Below the pieces are notes generated by a model. It made no database searches. It saw only the letters and a list, made by a program, of their open reading frames with translations, and was not told the origin of the DNA. Below, in pieces: positions 23,889 to 31,112 of a DNA stretch of 40,503 nucleotides. The DNA lies in NCBI GenBank assembly GCA_021774965.1, contig JAJFIL010000218.1, forward strand, positions 1 through 40,503, read 5' to 3'. The stretch is from Alphaproteobacteria bacterium (GTDB lineage Bacteria > Pseudomonadota > Alphaproteobacteria > JAJFIK01). Made by a program: the position numbers and the translations under genes. Numbering within the stretch: the stretch's first letter is position 1; every line of letters begins with the position of its first letter.

Positions 23889-24646
23889 GCGGCGTCAGTT
23901 TGTTCTTTGCTTTTAGACTTTGCCTTTTTGACCGGAAGTTCCTTGACCCCTGCAGGAAGTTCATTTTTCTTTACCGCATCAGGATCAAAATCAGGCACAA
24001 CAAGGCCGCCGGAGATGACCAGCTTGGCCCCCTCTTCCACGGACATATCCAGAATGGTGATATCCTTGCGTGGTACAAACAGCAGAAACCCTGAGGTCGG
24101 GTTAGGCGTTGTCGGCAAAAAGACTGAGACCATTTCTTTGTGGGTGTGATGAATGATCTCGCCTTTTGTTTCGGCTGCAACAAAACACACGGCCCAAAGA
24201 CCTGGGCGCGGATACTCAATCAATCCTACTTCCTGAAATGAGCGCTCGCTTTGGGAAACAACGGTCTCAAAGATCTGACGGATGGCGCCGTAAATAGTGC
24301 GCACTACGGGCAGTCGATCAATGATGCGCGCCACGAAATTGAGGATAGCATGGCCGAAGAAATTTGCCGTCAAAGCGCCAAGCAACGTCGTCGCCACGAA
24401 AAAGACAATCAGGCCCAGGCCAGGAATAGAGAAACTCGGCATATACTGTTCGGGCAGCAAGGGCTGCACGACACGGTCAGCAAATTGAATCAGGGTGATG
24501 GCCAAATAGGCGGTAAGACCAATGGGAGCAAGCACCACAAGCCCGGTTAGGAAGCTTGCGCGGACATCCCACCAACGGTGCTTTCTTTCATGAAGAAAGC
24601 TGTCGTCGGGTTGCTTCTCGTGATCTTGATTTTCTTCGTTGCTCAT
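23885..24646 (-). CDS. DUF502 family inner-membrane protein
   Basis: A 253-residue protein of the DUF502 family. Two N-terminal transmembrane segments (ASFLTGLVVLAPIGLTAYLAITLIQFAD and IPGLGLIVFFVATTLLGALTANFFG) are followed by the conserved cytosolic part: IDRLPVVRTIYGAIRQIFETV, FQEVGLIEYPRPGLWAVCFVAAE, VSVFLPTTPNPTSGFLLFVPRKDITILDMSVEEGAKLVISGGLVVP. The end is a Lys-rich tail. The family occurs in many bacteria, and a plant relative (COV1) is a Golgi membrane protein linked to vascular patterning, but the molecular role in bacteria is not settled. The gene stands alone on the minus strand, overlaps recG by 4 bp tail to tail, and is divergent from the kinase-like gene at 24753. Confidence 0.9.
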   Translation of the reverse strand: MSNEENQDHEKQPDDSFLHERKHRWWDVRASFLTGLVVLAPIGLTAYLAITLIQFADRVVQPLLPEQYMPSFSIPGLGLIVFFVATTLLGALTANFFGHAILNFVARIIDRLPVVRTIYGAIRQIFETVVSQSERSFQEVGLIEYPRPGLWAVCFVAAETKGEIIHHTHKEMVSVFLPTTPNPTSGFLLFVPRKDITILDMSVEEGAKLVISGGLVVPDFDPDAVKKNELPAGVKELPVKKAKSKSKEQTDAA

Positions 24647-24684
24647 GTGTCGCCTCTGCCGGGGGTCTTGGCGCTGATATTGGA

Positions 24685-24699
24685 CCAGTCTTATACTGG
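24685..24699. promoter_or_regulatory. Inverted repeat CCAGT-N5-ACTGG in a divergent promoter region
   Basis: CCAGT and ACTGG flank CTTAT. The hexamer TGGACC also occurs as a direct repeat at 24681-24686 and 24697-24702, 16 bp apart. The element sits between the divergent DUF502 and kinase-like genes, about 55 bp before the latter, so it may be an operator. No cognate regulator is visible. Confidence 0.25.
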
Positions 24700-24752
24700 A
24701 CCGCTAACAAAACTTGCATACGGTTTTGCTTATGAAGGGTGAAGACGGCCAA

Positions 24753-25760
24753 ATGACGGCAAACGAGGCAGAAAATCATATGGAAAGCGCTCTTGTGGCT
24801 GTCGTAGGCCGCATAAACCCTGTTTTTTCCGGGGTCGAAGGGCTCAAGCGGCTTTCCGGTGGGGCCAGCCAGGAATCCTGGGTCTTCACGGCTGTGGGCG
24901 ACGAATCGCAAGTGTTGGTCCTTCGGCGCACTCCCGGCGGCAAGCCCAAGGAGACCGGCGGCACTGCTGTTCCTCTGGCCACCGAGGCTGCCGTCATCAT
25001 GCGGGCCAAATCTGCAGGCGTAAGCGCACCATCCGTGGCTTACGTGCTTCGCCCTGAAGACGGGCTCGGCGAAGGTTATTTCATGGCGTTTGTTGAGGGC
25101 GCGACCATCGCGCGAAAGATTTTGCGGGATGAGGCCTATGCGGAGGCGCGCCCTCTCCTTGCCCGGCAATGCGGTGAGGCTTTGGCCAAAATTCACAAAG
25201 TGTCTTGCGGAGACATTGAGGGTCTTCCGACCCTTAATTTGGCGGATCAGATTCAGATCTACTTTGATCTCTATGCGAGTTTTGATGAACCTCACCCGGT
25301 ATTTGAATTGGCTTTTCGGTGGCTAAAAGACAATCAGCCTGCAGAGCAAACCCCGCGCCTTGTACATGGAGACTTTCGGAACGGTAATCTGATGGTCGGG
25401 CCCGAGGGCCTGCGCGCCGTTTTGGATTGGGAACTCACCCACCTTGGCGATCCCACGGAGGATTTGGGCTGGATTTGTGTGAACTCCTGGCGCTTTGGTC
25501 AAAGTGAAAATCGGGTCGGTGGTTTTGGCTCATTGGAAGATCTTACTGCAGGTTATGAGGCAGCGGGCGGCGGCACGGTGGATCTTGCACGTGTGCACTA
25601 TTGGGAAGTGTTTGGGACTTTGAAATGGGGGATCATGTGTATGCTCATGGTATCGGCGTTTCGCACAGGGCTGGATACCTCCGTTGAGCGTGCTGCCATT
25701 GGTCGTCGCGCCTCGGAGACAGAGATTGATCTTCTAAACCTTTTAGCAGGAGGGACCTAG
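24753..25760 (+). CDS. APH-fold phosphotransferase family protein (ACAD10/FadE36-like kinase)
   Basis: The protein has an aminoglycoside-phosphotransferase fold of the type linked to acyl-CoA dehydrogenases (ACAD10/11 N-terminus), not an antibiotic-resistance enzyme. KRLSGGASQESWVF is the nucleotide-binding loop, VLVLRR the N-lobe strand with its basic residue, RLVHGDFRNGNLMV the catalytic loop with the Brenner motif Asp (about 207), and LDWELTHLGDPTEDLGW the metal-binding Asp motif (about 225). Mammalian and bacterial relatives phosphorylate 4-hydroxyacyl-CoAs before beta-oxidation; that role here is inference. The start is uncertain: ATG 24753 has AAGGGTGAAG upstream, ATG 24732 is in frame, and the frame is open from 24714. 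Its stop codon abuts the ATG of the DUF6285 gene, so the two are coupled. Confidence 0.9.
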   Translation: MTANEAENHMESALVAVVGRINPVFSGVEGLKRLSGGASQESWVFTAVGDESQVLVLRRTPGGKPKETGGTAVPLATEAAVIMRAKSAGVSAPSVAYVLRPEDGLGEGYFMAFVEGATIARKILRDEAYAEARPLLARQCGEALAKIHKVSCGDIEGLPTLNLADQIQIYFDLYASFDEPHPVFELAFRWLKDNQPAEQTPRLVHGDFRNGNLMVGPEGLRAVLDWELTHLGDPTEDLGWICVNSWRFGQSENRVGGFGSLEDLTAGYEAAGGGTVDLARVHYWEVFGTLKWGIMCMLMVSAFRTGLDTSVERAAIGRRASETEIDLLNLLAGGT

Positions 25761-26144
25761 ATGCAGGATGCACCCAGCACGAAAGAACTGATCGCGGCCG
25801 TCCGGGCATTCCTTGAGGAAAAGGCAATGCCGGAGCTTAAAGGCCATACGGCTTTTCATGCCCGTGTTGCGGCCAATGCTCTTGCCATTGTGGAACGCGA
25901 ACTTGAACAAGGCCCCGGTGCTCAAGACGACGAAAAAGCGCGCCTTGCAATATTGCTGGGCAAAGAAGGTTCATTGGAGGAACTAAACCGCACACTGGCA
26001 CTTGGCCTTCGCGAAGGTGAGATAGACCTTGAGACGCCGGGCATGAAAGAACATCTGTGGCTCACCACCATGGATAAGGTTGCGATCGATCAGCCGAAAT
26101 ATTCCGGCTTGCGCATTGCCATTGAGGCAAAAGACGAGGCCTAG
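25761..26144 (+). CDS. DUF6285-type small helical protein, partner of the upstream kinase-like gene
   Basis: A 127-residue, mostly helical, soluble acidic protein (APSTKELIAAVRAFLEEKAMPEL, FHARVAANALAIVERELEQG, LWLTTMDKVAIDQPKYSGLRIA). The combination of an AVRAFL...RVAANAL start and a KVAIDQPKYSGL end is typical of DUF6285 proteins, which in many bacteria follow an APH-like phosphotransferase in acyl-CoA catabolic clusters. The start ATG follows directly on the upstream TAG, with GGAGGG inside the preceding gene end, so the two are translated together and probably act together. No catalytic motif is visible; it may be an accessory or regulatory subunit. It converges on the small membrane protein genes. 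Confidence 0.82.
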   Translation: MQDAPSTKELIAAVRAFLEEKAMPELKGHTAFHARVAANALAIVERELEQGPGAQDDEKARLAILLGKEGSLEELNRTLALGLREGEIDLETPGMKEHLWLTTMDKVAIDQPKYSGLRIAIEAKDEA

Positions 26145-26158
26145 TGTTTCTTTTTGTC

Positions 26159-26341
26159 TTACTGTTCATTGCGCCGTTCTCTACGTCGCTGTTTGCGGCG
26201 TCTTCGTCGGTGCAAGAGCACAATGACGACAGCAACGCCAACGGCCATGCCACCCAGGACCGGCGTGCCGGAAAGTACAAGAACGGTTTGGCTTGGTATC
26301 TCAAGCAAGAGATGGCTGAGCAATTCGAATAGATCGTCCAT
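26159..26341 (-). CDS. Small single-pass membrane protein with Arg-rich tail, paralogue of the next small gene
   Basis: The 60-residue product starts MDDLFELLSHLLLEIPSQTVL, an amphipathic or hydrophobic segment, followed by one transmembrane helix (GGMAVGVAVVIVLL) and a tail dominated by Arg (HRRRRRKQRRRERRNEQ), predicting N-out/C-in topology by the positive-inside rule. GAGGAG 8 bases before the ATG supports translation. It is clearly related to the 57-residue product of the gene upstream (26544-26371): 14 of the first 21 residues are identical, including LLLE-x-PSQ-x-VL. It lies last in the ABC transporter operon, with 29 bp after the previous gene. I recognise no family. Confidence 0.75.
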   Translation of the reverse strand: MDDLFELLSHLLLEIPSQTVLVLSGTPVLGGMAVGVAVVIVLLHRRRRRKQRRRERRNEQ

Positions 26342-26370
26342 GAACTCATCTCCTCATGCCGTGATGAGTT

Positions 26371-26544
26371 CTAGTGACGTTTGCGACGACGCCTTCTGCG
26401 CCCGTTGCCACTGAGCATAACGATCACAAACAGCCCGATGGCAATAATCACCATGCCAGCGATCGGCGAGGCTTTCATAAACAATACGGCCTGGCTCGGA
26501 AGCTCCAGGAGCAGATAACTCAAGAATGCAAGTAGCTCATCCAT
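26371..26544 (-). CDS. Small single-pass membrane protein with Arg-rich tail, first of a tandem pair
   Basis: The 57-residue product reads MDELLAFLSYLLLELPSQ, then a hydrophobic helix (PIAGMVIIAIGLFVIVML), then the basic tail NGRRRRRRKRH. Start and stop were read directly from the minus strand: ATG at 26544 with GAGGGGGA 7 bases upstream, TAG at 26371. The strong ribosome-binding site, the match to its neighbour, and the position 42 bp after the permease stop argue for a real gene although it is short. The tail should face the cytosol. Possible roles are an accessory subunit of the ABC exporter, a membrane-stress peptide or a nucleic-acid or lipid-binding anchor. None of these is shown by sequence. 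Confidence 0.75.
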   Translation of the reverse strand: MDELLAFLSYLLLELPSQAVLFMKASPIAGMVIIAIGLFVIVMLSGNGRRRRRRKRH

Positions 26545-26586
26545 GATCTAATTCCCCCTCAAGATGATCAGTTGAACCTCTAATCG

Positions 26587-28038
26587 CTAACCCCTAGAGC
26601 GTACCACCTTTCGGCGCGCAATGACCAAGGCAAAGACAAAAGTGGCCTGTGCTGCGGGCCACATGGGGTGGAGCCAGCCTTGATCCCCGGGCCAGACACT
26701 GACCATGGGCAATGCAGACCACATTTGCATCCCAGCAAATAACATTGGCACGATGAGATAAAGCACGATCAAAACAACCAGAGCGCCTAAATCTGGGCGT
26801 TTGGATTTCTTGCCGGCATTGAACCAGAGCACTATGCCGATGTCGCGGAGGAGAAACATCAGCATGGCGATGACAATCGGCCTGGGGTCCACGGAACCTA
26901 ACATGGTACCGGATTTAGAAGACCACTCCACGCCAATTTGTAGAAACTCACTGAGGCGGATCGGTTCCACGTGAGGCATGATCGCCAGGGCGGCCACAAC
27001 GGCGGCGGCATAACTATAAACCCAGCTCGGCATGTTACTCAGTGCAGTGATGAGATGTCCTGACGCGACCTGGCTGCGAACCCAGCGAAGCTGCACCCAA
27101 TCTTTGGGCGCAATGAATATGGCGAGATACGTGAGGCTGCCTGCCGCAATTGCTGCCGCTAACCAGCGGGATACGGACATCATATCAACGGGCAATCCTT
27201 CGAGGAAGCTGACCGCGTCTTGGTCCGGCGCATCACCTAGGAGACCACCTCCAAACAGGCCGAACAAATCGACCTGCCCGGCTGCCATGACCATGGAGTA
27301 AATGATAAAGCCGATCCAGATCCACGGGCCAGTCTTGACCTGAAGTTCATGGCGCATAAGCACATAACAGCCCAACAGAACCCAGAACACTTGAATGGCC
27401 AGGGACCAAAGCTGGAAGGTGAAGAAATCATATTCATTCCCAAACCAGATGTAGGGAATGTTTAGCCATATGTCTGAGCCGAGCCATATGCCCTGAAGCG
27501 TATAGGCCGCCGTGATCCCGGCAACGAAGGCAAAGAACGAGGCCAATCGGGAGGATGCAGCTTTGCGCCTTACCGCCAGCATGGAAATAAAGAAGGCCGT
27601 CGCGTGGGCGAACAATCCCATGGCAACAAAGTACATAAGATCCTTGAGAGCGCCGCCCAATCCGCCACCAAGCGTGTGAGCCATGATCGGCAAAAGGCAG
27701 ATCGCGCCGCCGTACCAGACAAAGGTCGTGCCTCCTATCAGCTTGCCCCAGACCATGGTCCAGGGGCCGATGGCGGACATGCGTTGCGCGTCCCAGGTGC
27801 GGTCACGGATCTCACCGGTAACAAGGCGCGCAGCAATCCAGGTGCCCCAGATCACAACCACAAAAAAGTATAGCCCCCGAGCAGCTGCCGCGACCGCGGC
27901 GAGTTGCTCCTGTTTATCCATTCCCAAACCTGTTGTCGTCCAGATGGCGGCAAAGGCCAGGCCCAGGACCATCGGCATGGTGATAAGGCGCATGGGGCTC
28001 ATGTCGAGCCAGAGGTTTCGTCTCAGTTCGGGGTTCAT
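26587..28038 (-). CDS. ABC-2-type exporter permease, 12-helix-like single-chain form
   Basis: A 483-residue polytopic membrane protein with 10-12 hydrophobic segments (MRLITMPMVLGLAFAAIW, YFFVVVIWGTWIAARLV, TTFVWYGGAICLLPIMAHTLG, YFVAMGLFAHATAFFISML, FFAFVAGITAAYTLQGIW and others). The N-terminal half has the ABC-2 hallmark LVTGEIRDRTWDAQRMSAIGPWTMVWGKLIGGTTF, where the charged loop contacts the ATPase. The C-terminal half repeats a membrane block, so it could act alone or as a homodimer. Its first codon overlaps the ATPase gene stop (ATGA at 28038-28035), so the two proteins form one transporter. The substrate is not predictable. Downstream lie two small membrane protein genes in the same direction. 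Confidence 0.87.
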   Translation of the reverse strand: MNPELRRNLWLDMSPMRLITMPMVLGLAFAAIWTTTGLGMDKQEQLAAVAAAARGLYFFVVVIWGTWIAARLVTGEIRDRTWDAQRMSAIGPWTMVWGKLIGGTTFVWYGGAICLLPIMAHTLGGGLGGALKDLMYFVAMGLFAHATAFFISMLAVRRKAASSRLASFFAFVAGITAAYTLQGIWLGSDIWLNIPYIWFGNEYDFFTFQLWSLAIQVFWVLLGCYVLMRHELQVKTGPWIWIGFIIYSMVMAAGQVDLFGLFGGGLLGDAPDQDAVSFLEGLPVDMMSVSRWLAAAIAAGSLTYLAIFIAPKDWVQLRWVRSQVASGHLITALSNMPSWVYSYAAAVVAALAIMPHVEPIRLSEFLQIGVEWSSKSGTMLGSVDPRPIVIAMLMFLLRDIGIVLWFNAGKKSKRPDLGALVVLIVLYLIVPMLFAGMQMWSALPMVSVWPGDQGWLHPMWPAAQATFVFALVIARRKVVRSRG

Positions 28039-28964
28039 GGCTTGCCTCCCTTGCTCTTATCGCTGCTGACTTCATCAAAATATGTGTCAGCGAGAGATCG
28101 TTTTGTCTCAGAGATACTGGTCACAGCAAATCCTGCTCCGATGAGATCCTTTAGCAACCGGGCACGCGCGGAGGCATCTCCCTCTATGGAAACCAAGGCC
28201 CGGTTATCATCGGCTTGAAGAACGGTGATACCTTTTTGTTTCTTGAGCCACTTGCCGAGATCCCCATTTGGCTCTGCCAATTCAATGGCAAAGGCATTGG
28301 GGCCCTCGGTCTCACTGACACCCCTTTGGCTTTTGACCTTGCCGTCCTCCATGATGATCATCTCCGTGGAGTAGTCTTCCAGTTCGGCCAGGATATGCGA
28401 GGAGACGATCAAGGTGATGCCGGTGCTTTGAAGGTGTCGCAAAAGAGTCGAGAGATCGCGGCGCGCATCTGGATCAAGACCGGAAGCTGGCTCATCCAGC
28501 AAGAGCACACTTGGTCGGTGAGCGATGGCTTGGCCTACTGCAAGACGCTGACGCATGCCCCGGGAAAGCTGTTTGGATAATTTCTTGCGATGGTCCTTAA
28601 GATCGATCCAACCAAGCGTCTCTTCCACGGCCTTGTGCACGGCACTCCCGTGCAAGCCATTGGCCATGGCGGCATAAGTCAGGCATTGTTCGACAGACAG
28701 GTCATCATAAAGTCCAAAAAAATCCTGGAGGAAGCCGAGCTTCTTGTGAACAGCGCGCGGATTATTGCGAACGTCCAAACCATCCACGATGGCGGTACCG
28801 GAGAACGGCTTTTCCAGTGCTGCAATGTTACGCAGAAGCGTTGTCTTGCCAGCACCATTAGGTCCCACCAAAGCGGCAATGGCACCCTTCTCCACCTTGA
28901 AGGAAACCCCATCCAGCGCTCGCGCTGTGGGGTACTCAAACACCAGGTCTTTTACTTCAATCAT
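28035..28964 (-). CDS. ABC exporter ATP-binding protein
   Basis: A 309-residue ATPase that powers the adjacent ABC-2 permease. Walker A is GPNGAGKTTLLRNI (about 34-47), the Q-loop is LGFLQDFFGLYDDLSVEQCL, the signature is LSRGMRQRLAVGQAI, the Walker B/D-loop is VLLLDEPASGLDPDARRDL and the switch His is in IVSSHILAELEDY. LSRGMRQR and the ~90-residue C-terminal extension (IELAEPNGDLGKWLKKQKGITVLQADDNRALVSIEGD) are typical of ABC-2 exporters of the CcmA/NatA/YhaQ kind. The gene starts the operon; CGGAG precedes its ATG and a terminator for the previous gene lies 70-100 bp upstream, so a promoter must lie in 28965-29032. Confidence 0.95.
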   Translation of the reverse strand: MIEVKDLVFEYPTARALDGVSFKVEKGAIAALVGPNGAGKTTLLRNIAALEKPFSGTAIVDGLDVRNNPRAVHKKLGFLQDFFGLYDDLSVEQCLTYAAMANGLHGSAVHKAVEETLGWIDLKDHRKKLSKQLSRGMRQRLAVGQAIAHRPSVLLLDEPASGLDPDARRDLSTLLRHLQSTGITLIVSSHILAELEDYSTEMIIMEDGKVKSQRGVSETEGPNAFAIELAEPNGDLGKWLKKQKGITVLQADDNRALVSIEGDASARARLLKDLIGAGFAVTSISETKRSLADTYFDEVSSDKSKGGKP

Positions 28965-29032
28965 GGAAAACTCCGGTCTGTATCACCCGAACTATAGGGT
29001 ACAGGAAGATGGCATGAGTTGGGCCAAAATAC

Positions 29033-29063
29033 AAAAAAGGACCCGGAACACTATTCCGGATCC
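29033..29063 (-). terminator. Rho-independent terminator after the outer-membrane barrel gene
   Basis: On the minus strand a 10-bp stem (GGATCCGGAA with TTCCGGGTCC, one G-T wobble) with a 5-base loop is followed by six T. It lies 21 bp past the stop codon at 29085 and separates that gene from the ABC operon in the same direction. Confidence 0.92.
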
Positions 29064-29084
29064 CTCTTCTGAATGTAGTTGATT

Positions 29085-29648
29085 TTAGCGAAATGTTGAG
29101 AAGGGAATACGAACGCCAAAACCAACGTTGTGAGTGTTATACTCTACATCAGTGCTGCCGATATTCGCATCTTGCGAGGCCTGATAACGGTATTCCGTAA
29201 ACAGAATGATATTGTTCACCGCATACGTCAGGCCAACCATGAGCTGATACGCAAAGACGATTTCATCGTTGCTATAGGGACCGTCCTCAAGCTCCAGGTG
29301 AGCGCCGCCAATCCCACCGCCGAAATATCCGCCGACCGCATTTGCAATTTGAAAATTATAGTAGGTGTTGAGCATGACTGCGAAGGCTGTCATGGCCACG
29401 GGATAATCTTTGGCATCGCGATCACCGTAGGTGGTTTCAAGTTCCAGGGAGATTGCATTCGCCAAGAGTCCGCCGATGGCAAATCCGGCTAAATAGCCAC
29501 TATCCATTGGAATGTTTGAGCCACCAACATTCAGATCATCGGAAGCTGTATAGGACCATGTCCCCTCCAGATACATCGATTGGGTTTGAGCGTAAGCCGA
29601 GGCCGAGGCACATATCACGAACGCAAATATTGCTGCTAGAAACTTCAT
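29085..29648 (-). CDS. Outer-membrane beta-barrel protein of unknown role
   Basis: The ATG at 29648 follows GGAGGAA and starts a Sec signal peptide (MKFLAAIFAFVICASASAYA-QTQ), giving 187 residues; the frame upstream lacks a signal. The mature part has alternating hydrophobic/aromatic strands (MYLEGTWSYTASDDL, AISLELETTYGDRDAKDYP, VMLNTYYNFQIANAVGGYFGGGIGGAHLELE, VFAYQLMVGLTYAVNNIILFTEYRYQAS, YNTHNVGFGVRIPFSTF), as in 8-stranded Opa/OmpA-like barrels of alphaproteobacteria. The chain ends FSTFR, so the usual C-terminal Phe is one residue short of the end. The gene is a single unit with its own terminator, and a three-box TTAA array 50 bp upstream suggests CtrA control. Confidence 0.82.
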   Translation of the reverse strand: MKFLAAIFAFVICASASAYAQTQSMYLEGTWSYTASDDLNVGGSNIPMDSGYLAGFAIGGLLANAISLELETTYGDRDAKDYPVAMTAFAVMLNTYYNFQIANAVGGYFGGGIGGAHLELEDGPYSNDEIVFAYQLMVGLTYAVNNIILFTEYRYQASQDANIGSTDVEYNTHNVGFGVRIPFSTFR

Positions 29649-29698
29649 TTCTTCCTCCATTGCGAATTCGCTCCCTCCCCAAGGCGAGAACAATCGCG

Positions 29699-29725
29699 TT
29701 AACCATATCTTAATTTATCGTTAAC
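29699..29725. promoter_or_regulatory. Tandem CtrA-type binding site: TTAA-N7-TTAA-N7-TTAAC
   Basis: TTAA boxes at 29699-29702, 29710-29713 and 29721-29724 (followed by C) are spaced by exactly 7 bases each, so two full TTAA-N7-TTAA sites share the middle box. This is the established CtrA consensus in alphaproteobacteria. It lies about 50 bp upstream of the outer-membrane barrel start. Activation or repression cannot be told. Confidence 0.72.
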
Positions 29726-29835
29726 GGGCAGGAGATCAGCGAATCATTGTGGGTTGCGATAGATTTGCAACACCGCAAATAGACTGGGTAGAAATGGAAC
29801 AAACAGCCACCAAAGCGCGAAAGTGCGAGCCGGTT

Positions 29836-31044
29836 TTAAACCCCTGCCTCACCAATAATGGCCACTGAGCACACATTGGAGGACGGCGCCCCGCCGAGAT
29901 TGTGCGTAAGTCCTATGGTGGGGTCTTTGAGCTGGCGCTCCCCTGCTCGGCCCTGGAGCTGAAGATACATCTCATAGAGCATCCGCAAGCCAGAAGCCCC
30001 AATGGGGTGGCCGAAGCATTTCAGTCCGCCGTCAATCTGACAAGGCACTCCACCATCAGCGTCATAGAAGCCGTCCAGCACATCCCGCCATGAGTTGCCT
30101 TCTTCAGAGATAAAGAGATCTTCCATGGTCACCATTTCGGTGATTGAGAAACAATCATGCACTTCCATCATGGAAACCTGTTCCCGAGGATTAGTGATGC
30201 CTGCTTCATCATAAGCGCGTTTGGCGGCGATGCGTGCGGTGTGGAAGTAGCTGCCATCCCAGGAATTGTGTTGAGCTTCCAAACCGTTTGAGAGCGAAAG
30301 CTGCAGAGCTTTGACAGTGATCAACCTGTGATCATTACCCTTCATGCTCCGCGCAATTTCGGGCGTGGTGACGATGGCGCAGGCCGCCCCATCCGAGACG
30401 CCGCAACAATCAAAAAGCCCAAGAGGTTCGGCAATGATTGGGGCCTTGAGAACTTGTTCCTCGGTCACCGCTTTGCGCAAGTGAGCCTTTGGGTTCTTCA
30501 CGCCATTCGCGTGGCTCTTGACTGAGACATGCCCAATAGCCCGCTTGAGAGTGTCTTTATCAACGCCGTGTTTATTGCGATAAGCGGATGCCAATTGTGC
30601 AAATGATCCGGGGGCGGACATATTCGCTCCCCATTGCGGCAACAAGGTGCCTGGTTGTCCGGTGGGCAGGCCGCCGTAACCTGTGTCTTTCAGTTTCTCA
30701 ACGCCGAGTGCCAGTGCGATATCACAAGCCCCGGCAGCCACGGCATAGACCGCCCCGCGAAAAGCTTCGGATCCGGAGGCACAAAAGTTTTCAACCCGCG
30801 TGACCGCAATATTAGGAAGGCGCAATGTAGTGGAAAGCGGCGTGCCGCCTTTGCCCACAGAGGCTTCATCGATGTGAGTGGAGAACCAGGCTGCTTCGAG
30901 CTGGCTGGTCTCAATGCCTGCATCGGCTTTGGCTTCCAGATAGGCCTCGACCATGAGTTCTTCTGCGCCCATATCCCAGCGCTCGCCAAACTTGGAACAA
31001 CCCATGCCCAAAATGGCAACCTTGTCTTTAATGCCTGTAGCCAT
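29836..31044 (-). CDS. Thiolase-family acyl-CoA acetyltransferase (SCP-x/lipid-transfer type)
   Basis: The ATG at 31044 with GAGGAG upstream gives 402 residues. MATGIKDKVAILGMGCSKFGERWDM is the SCP-x-type thiolase opening. Cys88 in VENFCASGSEAFR is the nucleophile, His295 in MMEVHDCFSITEM and His346 in CFGHPIGASG fill the other active-site positions, and THNLGGAPSSNVCSVAI closes the fold. In bacteria these proteins act in beta-oxidation of branched or sterol side chains or, with a DUF35 partner, as aldolases or acetyltransferases. The gene directly before it in the operon encodes an HMG-CoA-synthase-like protein fused to a DUF35 domain, as in the thiolase/HMGCS/DUF35 complex known in archaea. 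Acetoacetyl-CoA or longer ketoacyl-CoA chemistry is therefore likely, but the substrate is not known. Confidence 0.92.
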   Translation of the reverse strand: MATGIKDKVAILGMGCSKFGERWDMGAEELMVEAYLEAKADAGIETSQLEAAWFSTHIDEASVGKGGTPLSTTLRLPNIAVTRVENFCASGSEAFRGAVYAVAAGACDIALALGVEKLKDTGYGGLPTGQPGTLLPQWGANMSAPGSFAQLASAYRNKHGVDKDTLKRAIGHVSVKSHANGVKNPKAHLRKAVTEEQVLKAPIIAEPLGLFDCCGVSDGAACAIVTTPEIARSMKGNDHRLITVKALQLSLSNGLEAQHNSWDGSYFHTARIAAKRAYDEAGITNPREQVSMMEVHDCFSITEMVTMEDLFISEEGNSWRDVLDGFYDADGGVPCQIDGGLKCFGHPIGASGLRMLYEMYLQLQGRAGERQLKDPTIGLTHNLGGAPSSNVCSVAIIGEAGV

Positions 31045-31112
31045 GGTCCTATCTCCTCGCGATTTGTTATCAATGATGGTGGGCAGAAGCCTGCCTAGCG
31101 TCAAGGTTCTCG

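Noticed and set aside
24753-25760. An aminoglycoside resistance gene, because of the APH fold
   Set aside because: The motifs and the DUF6285 partner fit the acyl-CoA-linked kinase group; no resistance-type subfamily features are seen.
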